Positions 1 to 8,184 of a DNA stretch of 13,459 nucleotides are shown here, piece after piece (within the stretch, counting starts at the first letter, position 1; the number at the start of each line of letters is the position of its first letter). The notes below the pieces were generated by a model that searched no databases, was not told the DNA's origin, and saw nothing but the letters and a program-made list of their open reading frames with translations. A program made the translations under genes and the position numbers. This DNA is from Pseudomonadota bacterium (GTDB taxonomy: Bacteria > Pseudomonadota > Gammaproteobacteria > Xanthomonadales > Rhodanobacteraceae): positions 1 to 13,459 of the forward strand of contig JAEZQS010000227.1 of assembly GCA_023412995.1 (NCBI GenBank), written 5' to 3'.

Positions 1-218
1 GAACGGTGCGGCAGGCGCAGGCCGCGATGATACGGCAAACGCTCGAGGGCGCCCTTGCGCACCAGGGCATCCACGTGTGCCTGGGCCGAGCTATGGCTCG
101 CAAGACCAAGATTTTCCGAGATTTCCCGCAAGGTGGGTGCCCGTTCATGCCGCTCCAGATAGCGCGCGATGAAGTCCAGGACACGTTGCTGGGCTGGGGT
201 TGCAGGGGTGTCGGCCAT
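1..218 (-). CDS. lexA2: LexA-family SOS repressor, N-terminal part (second-type LexA), truncated by window edge
   Basis: Seventy-two residues are visible, starting at the ATG that reads leftwards from 218; the rest lies outside the window. The start resembles the LexA DNA-binding domain: TPAQQRVLDFI (residues 7-17), APTLREISENLGL (27-39, first helices of the winged helix-turn-helix), SSAQAHVDALVRKGALER (43-60) and a wing region ending in RGLRLPHR. LexA proteins repress DNA-damage genes and are inactivated by RecA-stimulated self-cleavage; the cleavage and Ser/Lys catalytic domain would be in the missing part. Xanthomonads and some pseudomonads carry two lexA genes, the second often leading an imuA-imuB-dnaE2 mutagenesis cassette. 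The GTAC-type operator directly upstream fits that second type. Which lexA this is, and whether the cassette follows, is inference. No usable Shine-Dalgarno sequence lies at normal spacing, suggesting leaderless translation. Confidence 0.82.
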   Translation of the reverse strand, partial: MADTPATPAQQRVLDFIARYLERHERAPTLREISENLGLASHSSAQAHVDALVRKGALERLPYHRGLRLPHR

Positions 219-219
219 A

Positions 220-233
220 CGTACATTTGTACG
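220..233. promoter_or_regulatory. Palindromic LexA2-type operator upstream of lexA2
   Basis: CGTACATTTGTACG is an inverted repeat (CGTACA / TGTACG arms around TT) ending one base before the lexA2 start codon. It matches the GTAC-N4-GTAC/GTGC pattern known for LexA2 of pseudomonads, and it overlaps the predicted -10 box, so a bound repressor would block the promoter. Autoregulation is the expected role. Regulation of the divergent peroxiredoxin gene at 374 is possible but the distance is about 140 bases. Confidence 0.72.
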
Positions 234-254
234 CCTCCGGGCGCCCGCCTGCAA
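226..254 (-). promoter_or_regulatory. Predicted promoter of lexA2
   Basis: On the minus strand a TTGCAG box (249-254) is followed by a 17-base spacer and a TACAAA box (226-231). The expected transcription start falls at about 218-219, which is the start codon itself. The -10 box sits inside the operator at 220-233. Box matches are moderate, but spacing and operator overlap support the call. Confidence 0.45.
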
Positions 255-373
255 GAGGCAACCCGGACATGCCGTGCCGGTACCCATCCGCAAGCGCGAC
301 CTTCGCGGCGCGCCGGATGCTCGCGCGTCCCATCGCGGTGGTTTGCCCCTGCCGCCGCCTCGAGGAGAACACC

Positions 374-922
374 ATGAGGCTCACCACGCCTTCGCCGGCA
401 CCCGTTCTCAACCTGGTCGACATCTACGGCAAGCCCGTCACCATCGGCGGCAGCGGACGCCGCATGCTGCTGTCGTTCTTCCGCGACGCCGCCTGCCCGT
501 TCTGCAACCTGCGCATCTACGAACTCACCCAGCACCACAAGACCCTGTCCGCCCGCGGCCTGGACATCATCGCGGTGTTCAGCGCCACGCCGAAGGAGGT
601 GATGCGCTTCGTCGCGCGCCACCCGCGTCCGTTCCGCATCGCCGCCGATCCCACCTCGCACGCCCACGACACCTACGGCATCGAGCATTCGCTGTGGCGC
701 AAGCTCAAGGGCATCCTGACGCGCGTGCCCTCGCTGATCCGCGGCCTGCGCATCGTCGGACTGGCCGGACTCGATACCAGCAACCGCATGCCGGCGGATT
801 TCCTCATCGACGAGTACGGCCGCATCGTCGAGGCGTACTACGGCGGCGATGCCGGCGACCGCATCCCGATCGAGCGGGTGGAAGCCTTCCTCGCGCAGCG
901 CCGGCCGCGCGCCGCGGCGTAG
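374..922 (+). CDS. Peroxiredoxin-like (AhpC/TSA, thioredoxin-fold) protein
   Basis: This 182-residue cytoplasmic protein has the thioredoxin-like fold of the AhpC/TSA superfamily. A beta strand MLLSFFRDAA runs into CPFCNLRIYEL, giving a Cys41-x-x-Cys44 pair at the position of the peroxidatic cysteine. LDIIAVFS (63-70) and PFRIAADP (86-93) match later strands of the fold, and ADFLIDEYGRIVEAYYG (141-157) is the usual C-terminal strand pair. Family members reduce peroxides or act as thiol oxidoreductases; the exact substrate cannot be told from sequence. Unlike typical two-Cys peroxiredoxins there is no separate resolving Cys near the C-terminus, so the adjacent CxxC probably serves. ATG 374 is chosen because GAGGAG (362-367) sits upstream and the fold begins soon after; an in-frame ATG at 200 would add 58 low-complexity residues. 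It is divergent from lexA2 and convergent with the gene at 1018. Confidence 0.82.
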   Translation: MRLTTPSPAPVLNLVDIYGKPVTIGGSGRRMLLSFFRDAACPFCNLRIYELTQHHKTLSARGLDIIAVFSATPKEVMRFVARHPRPFRIAADPTSHAHDTYGIEHSLWRKLKGILTRVPSLIRGLRIVGLAGLDTSNRMPADFLIDEYGRIVEAYYGGDAGDRIPIERVEAFLAQRRPRAAA

Positions 923-952
923 CCGGAGGCGGTGATCCGGGATCCGGTGCGC

Positions 953-996
953 GCGGCTGCGCCGCTGGCATGGGAGCGGCTGCGCCGCCCCCCATG
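953..996. repeat. Intergenic hairpin with a duplicated 13-base GC-rich word
   Basis: The word GCGGCTGCGCCGC occurs at 953-965 and again at 976-988. The second copy lies in a hairpin: CATGGG plus GCGGC (969-980), loop TGC, then GCCGC plus CCCATG (984-996), with a small internal loop. It lies between two convergent genes and could help end transcription, but there is no T-tract. The GGGAGCGGC core is reminiscent of REP-type elements; that is only a resemblance. Confidence 0.4.
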
Positions 997-1017
997 CAAG
1001 CGCCCTGCGCGCGCGGA

Positions 1018-1296
1018 CTAGCGCTGCACCAGCTTGAAGAAGGTGCTGTCCTCGCCGCTGCTTTTCTCGGCCTGGTAGAGGAAGGCCAGGTCGCTGTCGT
1101 CGAACTTGGCGAACCACTCGTCCCAGTCCAGGTGCTGCAGCACGTCCTCGCCGGTGCCGCCCGGGAAGTCGATGCGCAGCACGCCGGGATCGCCGTCCGA
1201 ACCGGTGCCGCGCACGCAGGCGGGCTTGCCGTCGTGCTGCTCGACCCAGCGGCGGATTTCCTCGTGGTCGGTGGTCGTGCGGGATTGCGATGCCAT
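1018..1296 (-). CDS. Small acidic conserved protein of unknown function
   Basis: Ninety-two residues, no signal peptide and no membrane segment. It begins MASQSRTTTDHEEIRRWVEQ, then has GKPACVRGTG (23-32), GVLRIDFPGG (38-47), LDWDEWFAKFDDSDLAFLYQ (57-76) and ends FFKLVQR. The pattern is that of a small soluble protein I recall as common in proteobacteria and actinobacteria, sometimes misannotated as 1,4-alpha-glucan branching enzyme because of short resemblance; no enzymatic motif is visible. An AGGAGA ribosome-binding sequence sits seven bases or so before the ATG at 1296, which decides the start. It is convergent with the peroxiredoxin-like gene and divergent from the DJ-1-family gene, so it is probably transcribed alone. 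A stress-related role is only suggested by the neighbours. Confidence 0.78.
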   Translation of the reverse strand: MASQSRTTTDHEEIRRWVEQHDGKPACVRGTGSDGDPGVLRIDFPGGTGEDVLQHLDWDEWFAKFDDSDLAFLYQAEKSSGEDSTFFKLVQR

Positions 1297-1427
1297 CGCG
1301 GTCTCCTGGATTGTCCGTACGCCTCCATGCTGGGTGCGGGCCGCTGAGCGGCAACCCGGGAGCGGCTCCGGCGTCCAGTGGGCGTTCATGCCGGTGCCCC
1401 TTGTTTCGGGAAAAGCTGCCGGAATGT

Positions 1428-1441
1428 GCAGGAGGTCCTGC
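1428..1441. repeat. 14-base palindrome upstream of the DJ-1-family gene
   Basis: GCAGGA-GG-TCCTGC is a perfect inverted repeat ending 22 bases before ATG 1464. It could be an operator or an mRNA hairpin just upstream of the ribosome-binding site GGAGG (1451-1455). No regulator can be named. Confidence 0.3.
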
Positions 1442-1463
1442 TTGTCCACGGGAGGGTGAGGCA

Positions 1464-2141
1464 ATGAAGATCCTGATGGTGCTGACTTCGCACGAGTCGC
1501 TGGGCGATACCGGCCGCAACACCGGTTTCTGGCTGGATGAGTTCGTTGCGCCGTATTACGTGTTCGTCGATGGCGGCGCCGAGGTGGTGCTCGCCTCGCC
1601 GAAGGGCGGCCAGCCGCCGGTGGATCCGTCCAGCACCGGGCCGGCGGCCCGCACCGATGCAACCCGGCGCTTCGATGGCGATGCCGCGGCGAAGGCGCAG
1701 CTCGCGGCCACCCGCCGGCTTGCCGACGTGGTGGACGAACCGTTCGACGCGATCTTCTTCCCCGGCGGACACGGTCCCCTGTGGGATCTCGCCGAAGATG
1801 CCGATGCACGCCGGCTGATCGAACGCGTGTATGCCGCCGGCAAGCCGGTGGGTGCGGTCTGCCACGGTCCTGGCGCGCTGCGCCACGCGCGCGGGCCGTT
1901 CGGGTTTCCGCTGGTGCGCGGGAAATCGGTGACGGGGTTTTCCAACAGCGAGGAAGCGGCGGCCGGCCTGACGGACGTGGTGCCGTTCCTGGTCGAGGAC
2001 ATGCTCACCGGCGAAGGCGGGCGTTACTCGAAGGCGGCGGATTTCCAGTCGCACGTGGTGGTCGATGCCAACCTCGTCACGGGACAGAATCCGGCGTCTT
2101 CGGCCGAAGCCGCCAATGCCGTGCTGGCGATGCTGGGCTGA
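1464..2141 (+). CDS. DJ-1/PfpI-family (type 1 glutamine amidotransferase-like) protein
   Basis: This 225-residue protein belongs to the DJ-1/ThiJ/PfpI superfamily, closest in pattern to the Hsp31 / YDR533C-like group of glyoxalase III or deglycase-type proteins. Visible marks are MKILMVLTSH at the start, TGFWLDEFVAPYYVF (20-34, with the conserved acidic residue Glu26), FFPGGHGPLWDL (98-109) and the nucleophile elbow GAVCHGPGAL (130-139) with Cys133 and His134. Family members detoxify methylglyoxal and related carbonyls or act as chaperones; the exact activity is inferred. ATG 1464 has a strong GGAGG eight bases upstream, and family members begin with this MKIL strand. It precedes the SDR gene by 44 bases on the same strand, so the two are probably co-transcribed as a carbonyl or oxidant stress pair. 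Confidence 0.88.
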   Translation: MKILMVLTSHESLGDTGRNTGFWLDEFVAPYYVFVDGGAEVVLASPKGGQPPVDPSSTGPAARTDATRRFDGDAAAKAQLAATRRLADVVDEPFDAIFFPGGHGPLWDLAEDADARRLIERVYAAGKPVGAVCHGPGALRHARGPFGFPLVRGKSVTGFSNSEEAAAGLTDVVPFLVEDMLTGEGGRYSKAADFQSHVVVDANLVTGQNPASSAEAANAVLAMLG

Positions 2142-2185
2142 TGCCAGGCGCGGCCGCGGCGCGCAACGAAACAGGAGGTGCCCTG

Positions 2186-2935
2186 ATGGAAGATCGGCTG
2201 CGTGGACGCGTTGCACTGGTGACCGGCGCGTCGTCGGGCATCGGCGAGGCGACGGCCGAGCTGCTGGCTGGACGCGGAGCCCGCGTGGCGGTGGCGGCGA
2301 GGCGGCGCGACCGGCTCGACCGGCTGGCCGCGCGCATCCGCGACAAGGGCGGCGAGGCCCTGGTGCTGTGCGCCGACTTCGCCGGGGAAGCGCAGGCGCA
2401 ACGCGCGGTCGCCGAGGCCGAATCGCATTTCGGGCGGGTCGACATCCTCGTCAACAATGCCGGCGTCATGTACCTCGAACCGATCGAGTCGGCCGACCTG
2501 GGCCGTTGGCGGCACATGGTCGAGCTCAACCTGCTGGGTCTGATTGCCGCCACCCAGGCCGTGCTCCCCGGCATGCGCCAGCGCCGCGACGGACACGTCG
2601 TCAACGTCGCATCGACGGCGGGGCGCCTCTCGATGGCCGGCGCCGGCGGCTACGCGGCAACGAAGTTCGGCGTGGTGGGCTTTTCCGAGGCGCTGCGCAA
2701 GGAAACCTACAAGGACAACATCCGCGTGACCGTGATCGAGCCCGGCGTGGTGGAGACCGAACTGCGCGAGCACGTCGCCCATCCCGCCGCGCGGGAGGCG
2801 ATCCAGGCCGTGGCGGCGTCCATGCGCCAGCTGCGCAGCGAGGACGTCGCCAACACCATCGCCTTCTGCGTGTCGCAACCCGACCACGTCAACATCAATG
2901 AAGTGCTGATGCGCCCGACCGACCAGGAACGTTGA
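2186..2935 (+). CDS. Classical short-chain dehydrogenase/reductase (YdfG-like), NADP-preferring
   Basis: A 249-residue Rossmann-fold oxidoreductase. It shows the cofactor motif TGASSGIG (13-20), the structural NNAG (90-93), the catalytic tetrad Asn115, Ser143, Tyr156 and Lys160 (in YAATK), and EPGVVETEL after the active site (185-193). Basic residues after the second strand (AARRRDRL) favour NADP(H) over NAD(H). The NINEVLMRP ending (236-244) resembles the YdfG / serine 3-dehydrogenase-like branch, which reduces or oxidises 3-hydroxy acids and small carbonyls; the substrate here is unknown. ATG 2186 follows an AGGAGGTG ribosome-binding site at 2173-2180. The preceding DJ-1-family gene ends 44 bases upstream on the same strand, suggesting one transcript. 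Confidence 0.92.
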   Translation: MEDRLRGRVALVTGASSGIGEATAELLAGRGARVAVAARRRDRLDRLAARIRDKGGEALVLCADFAGEAQAQRAVAEAESHFGRVDILVNNAGVMYLEPIESADLGRWRHMVELNLLGLIAATQAVLPGMRQRRDGHVVNVASTAGRLSMAGAGGYAATKFGVVGFSEALRKETYKDNIRVTVIEPGVVETELREHVAHPAAREAIQAVAASMRQLRSEDVANTIAFCVSQPDHVNINEVLMRPTDQER

Positions 2936-3004
2936 GCCGGGTAGGAATCGGTACAGCAGGACCGGAGCAGCATGGCCGCGGTTTCCCGAAGAGGTACCGC
3001 TACC

Positions 3005-3193
3005 ATGCCAGCCAAATCCAAAGCCCAGCAGAAAGCCGCCGGCGCCGCCCTCTCGGCCAAGCGCGGCGAAACGAAGAAAAGCGAGCTCAAGGGCGCATCG
3101 AAGTCGATGTACGACTCGATGAGCAAGAAGGAGCTGCACGACATGGCCTCGACCAGCCGCAAGGGCAAGCCGGAGCACAAGAGCCAAGGGTGA
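3005..3193 (+). CDS. DUF3008 family small basic protein
   Basis: Sixty-two residues, very rich in Lys, Ser and Ala, with no signal peptide or membrane segment. The pattern MPAKSKAQQKAAGAAL, then SAKRGETKK, KGASKSMYDSMSKKEL and ASTSRKGKPEHK, is that of the DUF3008 family, whose function is not known to me. Charge and size would allow nucleic-acid binding, but no such motif is visible. The start at 3005 is chosen because the family begins MPAKSKAQQ and GAAGAGG-like sequence (GAAGAGG, 2988-2994) lies ten bases upstream; an in-frame ATG at 2972 would add eleven residues not typical of the family. It follows the SDR gene by 69 bases on the same strand and may be its own unit or the operon's end. 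Confidence 0.8.
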   Translation: MPAKSKAQQKAAGAALSAKRGETKKSELKGASKSMYDSMSKKELHDMASTSRKGKPEHKSQG

Positions 3194-3289
3194 GGCGCGC
3201 GGACTGAGGGAGGGATGGGCAAGGGCGCCGGGCGGCTTTCGCCGGGACCACCCAGGTTGCGGCTGAAAGGTCTGGGCGCGTGAATACCG

Positions 3290-3313
3290 CCCCCAGCCCC
3301 CAGCCCCCAGCCC

Positions 3314-3329
<16 letters not shown>
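3290..3329. repeat. Seven-base tandem repeat with six C-tracts (minus-strand G-quadruplex potential), overlapping the ppsA stop
   Basis: C-tracts of 5, 5, 5, 4, 4 and 5 bases begin at 3290, 3297, 3304, 3311, 3318 and 3325, a strict period of seven (units AGCCCCC, AGCCCCC, AGCCCCT, AGCCCCT, GGCCCCC). On the minus strand, which is the ppsA coding and mRNA sense, these are six G-tracts separated by two or three bases. The ppsA stop codon (3314-3316) and the last five codons lie inside the repeat. Quadruplex-forming heptad repeats are known from Xanthomonas. Confidence 0.88.
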
Positions 3330-5698
<2,369 letters not shown>

Positions 5699-5744
5699 GG
5701 GATGCTCCAGGAATGGGGGAGGGCCGGACGGCCGCGGACCCGCG

Positions 5745-5774
5745 ATTTTCGTCGCTCGGGGCGCATCCGGGCAA
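5745..5774 (-). promoter_or_regulatory. Candidate promoter of ppsA
   Basis: On the minus strand TTGCCC (5769-5774) and GAAAAT (5745-5750) are separated by 18 bases, each matching four of six consensus bases. Transcription would begin about 40 bases before the TTG start. A short GGCCG-GA-CGGCC hairpin (5722-5733) falls in the resulting leader. Prediction from box match only. Confidence 0.35.
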
Positions 5775-5865
5775 GCCGAGCCCGCCGGGCGGGGCAGCCG
5801 CCGTTCATTCCGCACCGCTTCCGCCATCGCGTAAACTCGGGCGATCCCGCCACGCCAGGGCCGCC

Positions 5866-6681
5866 ATGCGACGCACGATCTTCTACGTTTCCGACGGCAC
5901 CGGCATCACGGCCGAGACCATCGGCCACAGCGTGCTGACGCAGTTCGACACCGTCGCCTTCGACACGTTCCGGCTGCCGTTCGTCGATGCCGAGGAAAAG
6001 GCGCGTGCCGCCGCCGTGCGCATCAAGACCACCTACGCCACCAGCGGCGTGCGTCCCATCGTGGTCAACACCATCATGGACCAGCGCCTGAGCGACATCG
6101 TCGCCGAGAGCGGCGCCCTCATGCTGGACGTGTTCGCACCCTTCATCGGCCCGCTGGAAGCCGAACTCGGTGCGCCGCGTTCCTCGCGCGTGGGCAAGGC
6201 GCACGGCCTGACCGACTTCACCGCCTACGAGGCGCGCATCAACGCGACCAACTACGCCCTCGCGCACGACGACGGCGTGGACGTCAACTACACCGACGCC
6301 GACGTCATCCTGGTCGGCGTGTCGCGTGTCGGCAAGACGCCGACCTGCCTCTACATGGCGCTGCACTACGGCGTGAAGGCGGCCAACTACCCGCTGACGG
6401 AAGAGGACCTCGAGCGGCAGGAGTTCCCCGCGCGCCTGCGCGGGGTGCGCGAGCGCCTGTACGGTCTCACCATCGATGCACAGCGACTGGCGCAGGTGCG
6501 CGAGGCGCGTCGCCCCGGCAGCGCCTACGCGCGCCTCGAGCAATGCCGCCACGAACTGCAGCAGGCCGACCGCATGTTCCGGCGCGAGAACATCGCCGTG
6601 CAGAACACCACCCACACCTCGATCGAGGAGATCGCCAGCAAGATCCTGTCGCAGCTCGGGATCGAGCGGCACCTGTTCTGA
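5866..6681 (+). CDS. ppsR: PEP synthase regulatory protein (bifunctional Ser/Thr kinase / pyrophosphorylase, DUF299)
   Basis: A 271-residue cytoplasmic regulator. Members use ADP to phosphorylate the threonine two residues before the catalytic histidine of PEP synthase, inactivating it, and remove the phosphate with inorganic phosphate, releasing pyrophosphate. It begins RRTIFYVSDGTGITAET, the family's N-terminal signature, has RVGKAHGLTDFTAYEARINA in the middle (108-127), a P-loop GVSRVGKTPTCLYMAL (151-166), and a C-terminus with the HTSIEEIASKIL helix. Length and motifs are typical. Its target ppsA is divergent, 167 bases away, and carries the matching Thr416. A TAAACT box at 5832-5837 is a possible -10 without a good -35. 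AGGG at 5857-5860 is a modest ribosome-binding site for ATG 5866. Confidence 0.95.
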   Translation: MRRTIFYVSDGTGITAETIGHSVLTQFDTVAFDTFRLPFVDAEEKARAAAVRIKTTYATSGVRPIVVNTIMDQRLSDIVAESGALMLDVFAPFIGPLEAELGAPRSSRVGKAHGLTDFTAYEARINATNYALAHDDGVDVNYTDADVILVGVSRVGKTPTCLYMALHYGVKAANYPLTEEDLERQEFPARLRGVRERLYGLTIDAQRLAQVREARRPGSAYARLEQCRHELQQADRMFRRENIAVQNTTHTSIEEIASKILSQLGIERHLF

Positions 6682-6885
6682 GGGCAGGGAGAGCGGCGAG
6701 AAACCGGGATCCGCGACCAGCGCTCGTGGGCTGAGCGCCCAGCACGGGCCCGCCGCGGTCGCCGTGTCGGCGCCTGCTGCCGCGTTCCGCTGCACGCGGC
6801 GGCGCGCGCCTTGCACGATCCGCGGCCGTCCCCACCTTCTGCCGCTTCGCCCCGCGCGGGACTGTTCGCTGCCGCGCTGCCACCC

Positions 6886-6891
6886 TATGAT
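6886..6891 (+). promoter_or_regulatory. -10 box implying a leaderless DUF1249 message
   Basis: TATGAT matches five of six bases of the sigma-70 -10 consensus and ends six bases before ATG 6898. The expected start of transcription is the A of that ATG. No Shine-Dalgarno sequence is present, and the -35 region (around 6862-6868) is weak. Confidence 0.45.
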
Positions 6892-6897
6892 CGGCCC

Positions 6898-7377
6898 ATG
6901 TCCAGCGTGATCGAACTGCCAGCCACCCTGTTGCCCAGCCGCTTCACCTGGCTGATGGGCCTGTACTCGGAGAACTATCACCGGCTGGCGCGGCTGTTCG
7001 CGCCGGATGCGCTGGCGACCGGCAGCTACGTCTCCTCGCTGGACGATGGTCTGGACCTGCGCCTGGACGTGCTGGAGCGGCACCGCTACACGCTCGACCT
7101 GCACCTCACCTACTGTTTCCTCGACAGCGAAACCGGCGAGAGCGCGCCATCGGCCCGCCTGCGCATGTACCACGACGCGCACATGGCCGAAGTCCTCGAC
7201 TGCCGCGACGATCGTCGCATCCTGCCAGCCATTGGCCGGCTGGAGCCTGCCCGCAGCGTGTTCCAGCGCCGGGTCCGCATGAGTTCCTTCCTGAACCGCT
7301 GGCTCGAATACCTTGCAGGACAGGGACATTCGATCGGCACGCTGGAGCCGCTCGGCAAGGCGGTCGTCGCCAGCTGA
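6898..7377 (+). CDS. DUF1249 family protein (YqiB-like)
   Basis: A 159-residue soluble protein of the DUF1249 family, to which E. coli YqiB belongs. The shared pattern is visible as LMGLYSENYHRLARLF (19-34), a central strand pair VLERHRYTLDLHLTY (58-72), the signature RLRMYHDAHMAEVL (87-100) and a C-terminal FLNRWLEYLAGQGHS (131-145). The family's biochemical role is not established. In E. coli the gene sits beside nudF and cpdA; neither neighbour is present here. The ATG at 6898 lacks a ribosome-binding site but falls where a TATGAT -10 box would start transcription. A longer in-frame start at 6811 would add 29 Pro/Ala-rich residues not seen in the family. The 216 bases before it show only short GC hairpins such as TGGGC-tgagc-GCCCA at 6727-6741. 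Confidence 0.86.
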   Translation: MSSVIELPATLLPSRFTWLMGLYSENYHRLARLFAPDALATGSYVSSLDDGLDLRLDVLERHRYTLDLHLTYCFLDSETGESAPSARLRMYHDAHMAEVLDCRDDRRILPAIGRLEPARSVFQRRVRMSSFLNRWLEYLAGQGHSIGTLEPLGKAVVAS

Positions 7378-7469
7378 CCGCGCCTTCGCCGGCACGTTTC
7401 TTGCGACTCGTCCGACCGATGCCGGAACACGGCACGGCGCGGCGTGCCCGCGTGCGTGCCGCCGCCGAT

Positions 7470-7486
7470 GGCCACCGTGGGTGGCC
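7470..7486. repeat. Inverted repeat upstream of the cupredoxin-EAL-barrel operon
   Basis: GGCCACC-GTG-GGTGGCC is a perfect seven-base inverted repeat located 22 bases before the candidate -10 box at 7509. It lies at or just upstream of where a -35 box would be, a usual place for an operator or activator site. A second, weaker repeat GGCACG-N6-CGTGCC lies at 7431-7448. Function unknown. Confidence 0.35.
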
Positions 7487-7508
7487 GGGGGCGCATCCGG
7501 GTGCCTGC

Positions 7509-7514
7509 TAGACT
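7509..7514 (+). promoter_or_regulatory. Candidate -10 box of the cupredoxin-EAL-barrel operon
   Basis: TAGACT matches four of six -10 consensus bases and lies 22 bases before ATG 7537, leaving room for the CGGAG ribosome-binding site (7526-7530). No recognisable -35 box is present, which fits a promoter needing an activator. Confidence 0.35.
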
Positions 7515-7536
7515 CGCGCGAAACCCGGAGCCGCCG

Positions 7537-8181
7537 ATGCAACGCCTTGCCTGCGCCCTCTTGCTGCTCATCGCGGGGATTCCGGCGCGCGCCGCTGCAG
7601 GCAACCTCGTCGTGGCGGTCGCCAGCGACGATGGCCGGCCTGCCGTCGATGCCGTCGTCAGCCTGCGCAGCGATGGCGCGCGGCCGCCGATGGCGCCGCC
7701 GGCGACCCACGTGGTCGACCAGCACGACGAGACCTTCATTCCCTACGTGGCGCTGTTCCGGCCCGGCGACGCGGTGGTGTTCCACAACAGCGACAGCACG
7801 CGCCACCACGTCTATTCTTTCGCCCCGGCGCGTGCGTTCGAATTCGTGATCCCCTCCGGCGAAAGCTCGCCACCGGTGACGCTCGCGACGCCGGGCGAGA
7901 TCGCGGTCGGCTGCAACATCCACGACCTGATGATCACGCACCTCTACGTGTCCGACGCGCCATGGGTCGGCCTCACGGGGCCCGACGGCCGCGCCGTCTT
8001 CCGGGAGTTGGCGCCGGGGACCTACACCGTGCAGGTCTGGCATCCGCAGCTGCGGCCTGGCCGCCCGGAACCGCAGCGCGAAGTGGCCGTGGGCGACACC
8101 GACGCCGCGGCGGCATTCGCCCTGCCGCTGCTGCCCGATCCCCGCCGCGACGCCGGCAACCGCGAACGCAGCGCCTACTGA
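7537..8181 (+). CDS. Exported cupredoxin-like protein (often named methylamine utilization protein)
   Basis: A 214-residue protein with a signal peptide (hydrophobic ACALLLLIAGI, cleavage likely after ARA near residue 19-21), so it should act in the periplasm. The body looks like a cupredoxin fold: FRPGDAVVFHNSDSTRHHVYSF (74-95) gives His90 or His91, and VGCNIHDLM (124-132) gives Cys126, His129 and Met132, the usual type 1 copper ligand order His, Cys, His, Met. The C-terminal half (GPDGRAVFRELAPGTYTVQVWHP, 148-170) resembles a carboxypeptidase-regulatory-like beta domain. Such proteins are commonly labelled methylamine utilization protein, although no methylamine genes occur here. It begins a tight operon: the EAL gene starts four bases after its stop. 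A role as copper or redox sensor partner is inference. Confidence 0.83.
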   Translation: MQRLACALLLLIAGIPARAAAGNLVVAVASDDGRPAVDAVVSLRSDGARPPMAPPATHVVDQHDETFIPYVALFRPGDAVVFHNSDSTRHHVYSFAPARAFEFVIPSGESSPPVTLATPGEIAVGCNIHDLMITHLYVSDAPWVGLTGPDGRAVFRELAPGTYTVQVWHPQLRPGRPEPQREVAVGDTDAAAAFALPLLPDPRRDAGNRERSAY

Positions 8182-8184
8182 GCC

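Noticed and set aside
1340..1352. GCCGCTGAGCGGC palindrome between the divergent genes at 1296 and 1464 as an operator.
   Set aside because: Thirteen-base GC palindromes are expected by chance in DNA this GC-rich, and no promoter is visible beside it.
3233..3244. CGGC-TTTC-GCCG as a terminator after the DUF3008 gene.
   Set aside because: The stem is four pairs and no T-tract follows on either strand.
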